Of a stretch of 17,326 nt of DNA, positions 13,713 through 17,326 are shown in pieces. Where the stretch lies: the NCBI GenBank assembly GCA_002361355.1, contig DESQ01000010.1, positions 62,933 through 80,258 on the forward strand. Reading direction: 5' to 3'. The notes under the pieces were generated by a model. The model made no database searches. It saw only the letters and a program-made list of their open reading frames with translations, and was not told the DNA's origin. The position numbers and the translations under genes are program-made. The DNA comes from Lachnospiraceae bacterium UBA3310. GTDB taxonomy: Bacteria > Bacillota > Clostridia > Lachnospirales > Lachnospiraceae. Every line of letters starts with the position of its first letter. The first letter of the stretch is position 1.

Positions 13713-14528
13713 ATGACATTTGGAGAAAAACTGTATCAGTTAAGAAAGGCACATGGATTATCGCAGGAAACGTTGGCGGAAAAACTGAATACCAGCAGGC
13801 AGGCGGTAAGTAAATGGGAAAACAACAACGGGTATCCCGAAACGGAGAAAATGATCCTGCTTGCCAAACTTTTTCAGATAAGTCTGGATGATCTTTTGAT
13901 GGAAGAGCGGGAGATCGGTGCGTCACCTGGTGGTGCGGACGAAGATGGAGAAAACCGCCGGATGGATAAAAAAGAAAACGGATATTATGTAAACCGAGAG
14001 GCGGCGAACGGTTTCTTACTCTACTATAAAAAGAAGTTCCTGTTGATCGCGGCGGCATGCGGGCTTATTTTGGGCTGTAACGCGGTTTCCTATTCCTCGT
14101 TAGAACCGGGTTTCTATGAATTGACAATAGAACCGATTCTCAGCATGGTTTCGGTTATGGCACTGTTTTTTATCGTATTTTACATTATATTAAAACAGAA
14201 TCCTTACCGGAATCTCAGGAACAAGGAGCTGGTCTTTTCAGAAGATGTCAGAAGAGAGCTGCAGGATGAGTTTAAAAAGATGAAGAAGGTGTTACTGACG
14301 GGCATCATCGTATGTCTGGCGGTTGTGGGGATAAATGAAATGTATTTCAACTATTTTCTCAGTATAAATGGGGAAAAGATGTATCTTATGAGTGACGCTG
14401 AATTGCAGCGTGGCAATGTATTTTATATGATCCTTGTGGGCGTCTGCGGGTTTGTCGCGGTTTTTTGCGCGGGCGTGTACTGGTCTTATGCCGTATTACT
14501 CCGAAATCAGCCTGAAAGGGGCATTTAA
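13713..14528 (+). CDS. XRE-family transcriptional regulator with C-terminal membrane domain
   Basis: A 271-residue fusion. Residues 4-62 are an XRE/Cro helix-turn-helix (LRKAHGLSQETLAEKLNTSR, then QAVSKWENNNGYPE), a subtype common in clostridia. A polar linker (64-100) leads to four likely membrane helices at 107-125, 142-160, 192-212 and 236-262. A DNA-binding domain tied to the membrane suggests direct signal input from the envelope, for instance contact with the ABC module encoded next; that is inference. The ribosome site AGGAGGT is well placed before ATG 13713. The ATPase gene follows after 15 bases, so the three genes form an operon that takes the place of the two-component system usually paired with BceAB. 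Confidence 0.88.
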   Translation: MTFGEKLYQLRKAHGLSQETLAEKLNTSRQAVSKWENNNGYPETEKMILLAKLFQISLDDLLMEEREIGASPGGADEDGENRRMDKKENGYYVNREAANGFLLYYKKKFLLIAAACGLILGCNAVSYSSLEPGFYELTIEPILSMVSVMALFFIVFYIILKQNPYRNLRNKELVFSEDVRRELQDEFKKMKKVLLTGIIVCLAVVGINEMYFNYFLSINGEKMYLMSDAELQRGNVFYMILVGVCGFVAVFCAGVYWSYAVLLRNQPERGI

Positions 14529-14543
14529 GGAAGGCGGCATAAT

Positions 14544-15317
14544 ATGGGAGAAAATCATTATATCGAAGTGAAAGATCTTGTAAAAAATTATGACACAGGA
14601 AAGATAAAAGTAAATGCCGTTGATCATGTCAGCTTTTATGTGGATCAGGGCGAGTTTATCGGCATTATGGGGGCTTCCGGTTCGGGAAAAACAACCATGC
14701 TGAATATCCTGTCCACTATAGATACGATGTCTGGCGGACAGGTTCTTTATGACGGGATTGATATTTCGAGGATGCATGAGGAAGGGCTGTCGGATTTCCG
14801 ACAGAGATATCTCGGGTTTGTTTTTCAGGACTATAATCTTTTAGATACTTTGCGCATAGAAGAAAATATTATGCTTCCCATGGCGCTTTGCGGTAAGAAG
14901 AAAAAAGAAATAGAAAGCAGGGTAAAAAGCATTTCAGAAACTTTACAAATCCGCGATATTTTAGACAAGTTCCCCTATGAAGTATCCGGCGGGCAAAAAC
15001 AGCGGGCGGCATGCGCAAGAGCCCTTGTCAACAATCCGAAGCTGATTCTTGCGGACGAGCCGACCGGAGCGCTGGATTCAAAATCGTCGGCTATGCTGTT
15101 ACATACCTTTCAGACGATGAACCGGGAATTAGGAGCGACCATTTTGATGGTGACACATGATGTATTTTCAGCATGCTACTGTGAAAGGATTCTTTTTTTG
15201 AGCGACGGTAAAATATGCGCCAAACTGGAGCGGGGAAATATGGGAAAAAGAGACTACTTAAACCGGATTCTTGACGTACTTTCCCAAATCGGAGGTGAAG
15301 ACATCAATGCTTCATAA
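14544..15317 (+). CDS. BceA/MacB-type ABC ATPase
   Basis: ATPase of an antimicrobial-peptide sensing or detoxifying ABC module, 257 residues. It has Walker A GASGSGKT (43-50), Gln95 in FVFQDYNLL, signature VSGGQKQR (147-154), Walker B LILADEPTGALD (167-178) and His205 in VTHD. The FQDYNLLDTL stretch and ADEPTGALDS are hallmarks of the LolD/MacB/BceA branch. AAGGAAGG precedes the ATG. The end overlaps the permease start (ATG 15307) by 11 bases. In the family the ATPase works with a single large FtsX-like permease; here that partner is split by a frameshift, so the ATPase may lack a working partner. Confidence 0.92.
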   Translation: MGENHYIEVKDLVKNYDTGKIKVNAVDHVSFYVDQGEFIGIMGASGSGKTTMLNILSTIDTMSGGQVLYDGIDISRMHEEGLSDFRQRYLGFVFQDYNLLDTLRIEENIMLPMALCGKKKKEIESRVKSISETLQIRDILDKFPYEVSGGQKQRAACARALVNNPKLILADEPTGALDSKSSAMLLHTFQTMNRELGATILMVTHDVFSACYCERILFLSDGKICAKLERGNMGKRDYLNRILDVLSQIGGEDINAS

Positions 15318-15939
15318 ACTCGCACTGCAAAATGCCCGCAGATTATGGAAGGATTACCTGAATTATTTTTTGACGCTATGTATGATAACGGCACTTATGT
15401 TTGCCTTTCATTCCCTGCTGTTTTCCGGGGATATTCACGAAATGATTCATTACGGAAACGATGGAGAGCTGTCCACGGCGGGAACCATGCTGATTACTTT
15501 TATGTCGGTTTCCACAGGGGTAATCCTTGTTATTGTGGCATGGCTGATCAATTATATGACGCGTTTTATTTTAGAAAAAAGAAGCCGCGAGTTTGCTGTT
15601 TACCTGCTGGCCGGAATGAAGAAAGAACAAATAGCAGTTTTGTATGTGAAAGAAAATTTCTGCCTTGGCATATGTGCGCTTATGGTTGGCTTGTTTTTGG
15701 GAAGTGGCCTGCAACAGGTTTTATTTGTCATCTTTTATAAAAGTATCGGCAAAAATTACAGGGTAAATGCAAAGATATCGGTGGAGAGCGTTATATTGAC
15801 CGCTGTTTTGTACGGACTTTGTTTTATCGTGGCCCTTTTTCGGAATAAGAAAAAGTTTTCTTGTGGCTTTTCTTTTTGGCCTCAGGCAATATTTGTCTTT
15901 TCTATTTTCTGGTTTTTACTGGAAGAATGGCAAAGATAA
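15307..15939 (+). pseudogene. BceB-type FtsX-like permease, N-terminal part of a split gene
   Basis: N-terminal fragment of a BceB-like permease, 210 residues in this frame. Start ATG 15307 with GGAGGTGA (15291-15298) upstream. It begins with the family's MLHKLALQNARRLWKDYLNYFLT pattern (residues 1-23) and has four helices near 20-40, 62-84, 116-145 and 160-178. The homologous sequence ends at about residue 183 (FRNKKK); the remaining 27 residues, up to TAA at 15937-15939, look like out-of-frame reading. The C-terminal part continues in the -1 frame, open from 15849. One extra A in the run at 15850-15854 would join the two into about 606 residues. Whether this is true decay, a sequencing error or a two-chain permease cannot be told from sequence. 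Confidence 0.75.
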
Positions 15940-17126
15940 CCGCAATATGGGAAATGATAGGGCTTGTATTTACCTTTTACTTTTTTTACACAGGGTTTTC
16001 CGCTTTTTTAATGCAATATATCAAAAATAAGGGGAAGATGATTTATAAACGCGAATGTTTGTTTCTGCTGCGTCAATTTTCCTCAAAAATGCGAAATACC
16101 TGTTTTGTATTGGGGACATTAAGCCTTTTGTTTACGTTTGCCCTGGTGGGAAGCTCGTTTGCCTTTATGTTGAGCGATTATCAAAACAGGCAGTTGGATG
16201 TGGAATATCCTTTTGACATTATTATCCTCAGTGATGATACAGAAAATGATTTTGCCGAAGAAGAGAGGCTGATCAATAAGAACGCTGCTTTGCAGTCCGT
16301 TTTAAAATACAATGTTTATCAAAACGGTACAAGTGATATGGGGGATTTTTTATATCAGAATTTACGGATATTTGGCGACAAGGACAAAGATCCTGTTATG
16401 GCAGAGGGAAAGAGGGCGGTCGCCTATTATGACTATGATGTGTATATGGGAATTAGCGACTATAACTGCCTGCGGGAAATGCTGGGTTTGACGCCGGTTG
16501 CGCTGCAGGATAGCCAATATTTGATTCACTTGTCAAACCGGGTATATCAGGAAATCAAGGATAAACGGCCTGAATTGGAAAACAGTGTGCATATCGGACT
16601 TGACTTTGCCGGATTCAGAACCGAAGGCTTTGCGCAAAACGGACACAACGGCGCGGATTATATCAAAATCGGCACGGAAGAGCTTTTTCTAATGCCGGCC
16701 ACAATACAGGTTAAAAGCCGGGAGGTACTGGAATTGAAGTTTTTAATGAGTACCCTCTCTTTTCCATTATTCTATATCGGATTGGTGTTTTTGTGCGTGT
16801 CGCTTACGGTTCTTTCTGTCCAACAGTTAAGCGATTCCCATAAATATAAATTCCGTTATCAGATTTTGCATATGCTTGGAATGGGAAAGAGAAAAATCGG
16901 GGTGGTTGTGGCAAAGCAACTGTTTTTTTATTATCTGTGTCCTGTTATTCTTTCGATCCTCGTAAGCGTGTTGTTTATAGTAAAGGCAGGGCAACAATTT
17001 GTTGCCTATACGGGAATACGAACAGAAGGAGCTTTGTACTTTTCCGTTTCGTTGGGCGGCTTTCTGGGAGTGTATGTTTTCTATTTTGTTTTGACTTATT
17101 TTCAATTCATGAAAAATATCAGATGA
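15861..17126 (+). pseudogene. BceB-type FtsX-like permease, C-terminal part of a split gene
   Basis: C-terminal fragment in the -1 frame relative to the first part; the frame is open from 15849 and the first ATG is 15861 (421 residues), with no ribosome site before it. It supplies three or so helices (about 5-22, 30-50 and 84-110), then a large extracytoplasmic domain of roughly 180 residues (from SDYQNRQLDVEYPFD onward), the sensing part in BceB proteins. Then come FPLFYIGLVFLCVSLTVLSV and two final helices ending in YFQFMKNIR. This is the BceB topology with the domain between helices 7 and 8. The cytoplasmic loop after helix 4 seems very short (little more than NKKK) compared with what I recall of homologues, so bases beyond one may be missing at the join. 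Confidence 0.75.
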
Positions 17127-17189
17127 ATGGCAAAATGTCAATTTGAAGGCAGAGATGGTTTTTCTATATGTCCTTTTTGAAATGTTTGA

Positions 17190-17218
17190 TTGTGAAGTGA
17201 AACGGCTGAAGGTATAAT
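17190..17218 (+). promoter_or_regulatory. promoter near right edge
   Basis: TTGTGA (17190-17195), a 17-base spacer, and TATAAT (17213-17218, exact consensus). It lies in the gap after the split permease and would drive a gene beginning near or past the right edge; a GGGAGG ribosome-like site follows at 17255-17260. Confidence 0.6.
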
Positions 17219-17276
17219 AAAAGCAAAAAGTATTCACGAAGTATAGGATATTTCGGGAGGTGTAAGGAATGATGAT

Positions 17277-17326
17277 TTGTTGACCTTCCAGCTCACAAAT
17301 TCTGATTATGAGTCCCTGGCTAAGAA
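17277..17326 (+). CDS. possible start of a further gene, cut by window edge
   Basis: After the promoter and the purine-rich GGGAGG and AAGGA sites, two ATGs (17269, 17272) share a frame that stops at 17281-17283. A different frame starting at TTG 17277 or 17280 stays open to the edge and reads LTFQLTNSDYESLAK, which looks protein-like. AAGGA (17264-17268) is eight bases before TTG 17277. Too short to identify. An alternative is that the gene begins beyond the window. Confidence 0.2.
   Translation, partial: MLTFQLTNSDYESLAK

Noticed and set aside
15849..15855. Programmed -1 frameshift signal in the permease gene
   Set aside because: G-AAA-AAG does not allow full re-pairing in the -1 frame and I found no clear downstream stimulatory stem; a mutation or sequence error is simpler.

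Overview
The window looks like chromosomal DNA of a Gram-positive, low-to-mid-GC Firmicute, most likely a gut clostridium of the Lachnospiraceae type. Supporting signs are strong AGGAGG-type ribosome sites, tightly overlapping genes, a PcsB-like NlpC/P60 wall hydrolase, a BceAB-type ABC module and a class-M-like sirtuin. The taxon is inferred from gene style only. Apart from one minus-strand gene (9025-9984), everything reads on the plus strand. I saw no tRNA, rRNA, CRISPR array, transposase or phage gene. Region 1 (1-1900) is housekeeping: the 3' end of asnS, then a secreted coiled-coil NlpC/P60 peptidoglycan hydrolase. Region 2 (about 1908-9018) is the most coherent system. It holds larE, larB and larC, which build the nickel-pincer nucleotide cofactor of LarA-type enzymes, followed with almost no spacing by a NikABCD/Opp-type ABC importer (binding protein, one ATPase, two permeases). 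The natural reading is that nickel import and nickel-cofactor assembly are made from one transcript; the LarA-type client enzyme is not in the window. Its leader (about 1908-2074) holds a possible promoter, a 20-codon leader ORF with its own ribosome site, a long terminator-like hairpin inside that ORF, a competing hairpin, and a perfect GTATAA/TTATAC dyad. This has the form of an attenuator or metal-responsive control region. Region 3 (9025-10183) is a convergent, apparently orphan class-M-like sirtuin whose promoter is overlapped by two perfect 19-bp dyads. Region 4 (10184-13557) is an overlapping operon of an ECF-type sigma factor, a six-helix membrane protein, an ABC ATPase and an ABC-2 permease. 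It has the layout of an envelope-stress or antimicrobial-response exporter, but no recognisable anti-sigma factor. Region 5 (13713-17126) is an XRE-type regulator with a C-terminal membrane domain, a BceA-type ATPase and a BceB-type permease split by a frameshift near 15850. The right edge has a good promoter (17190-17218) and possibly the first codons of another gene. The most interesting signals are the lar leader, the larB-larC structured spacer, the coupling of lar to a single-ATPase nickel-type importer, the sirtuin operator, and the broken BceB.
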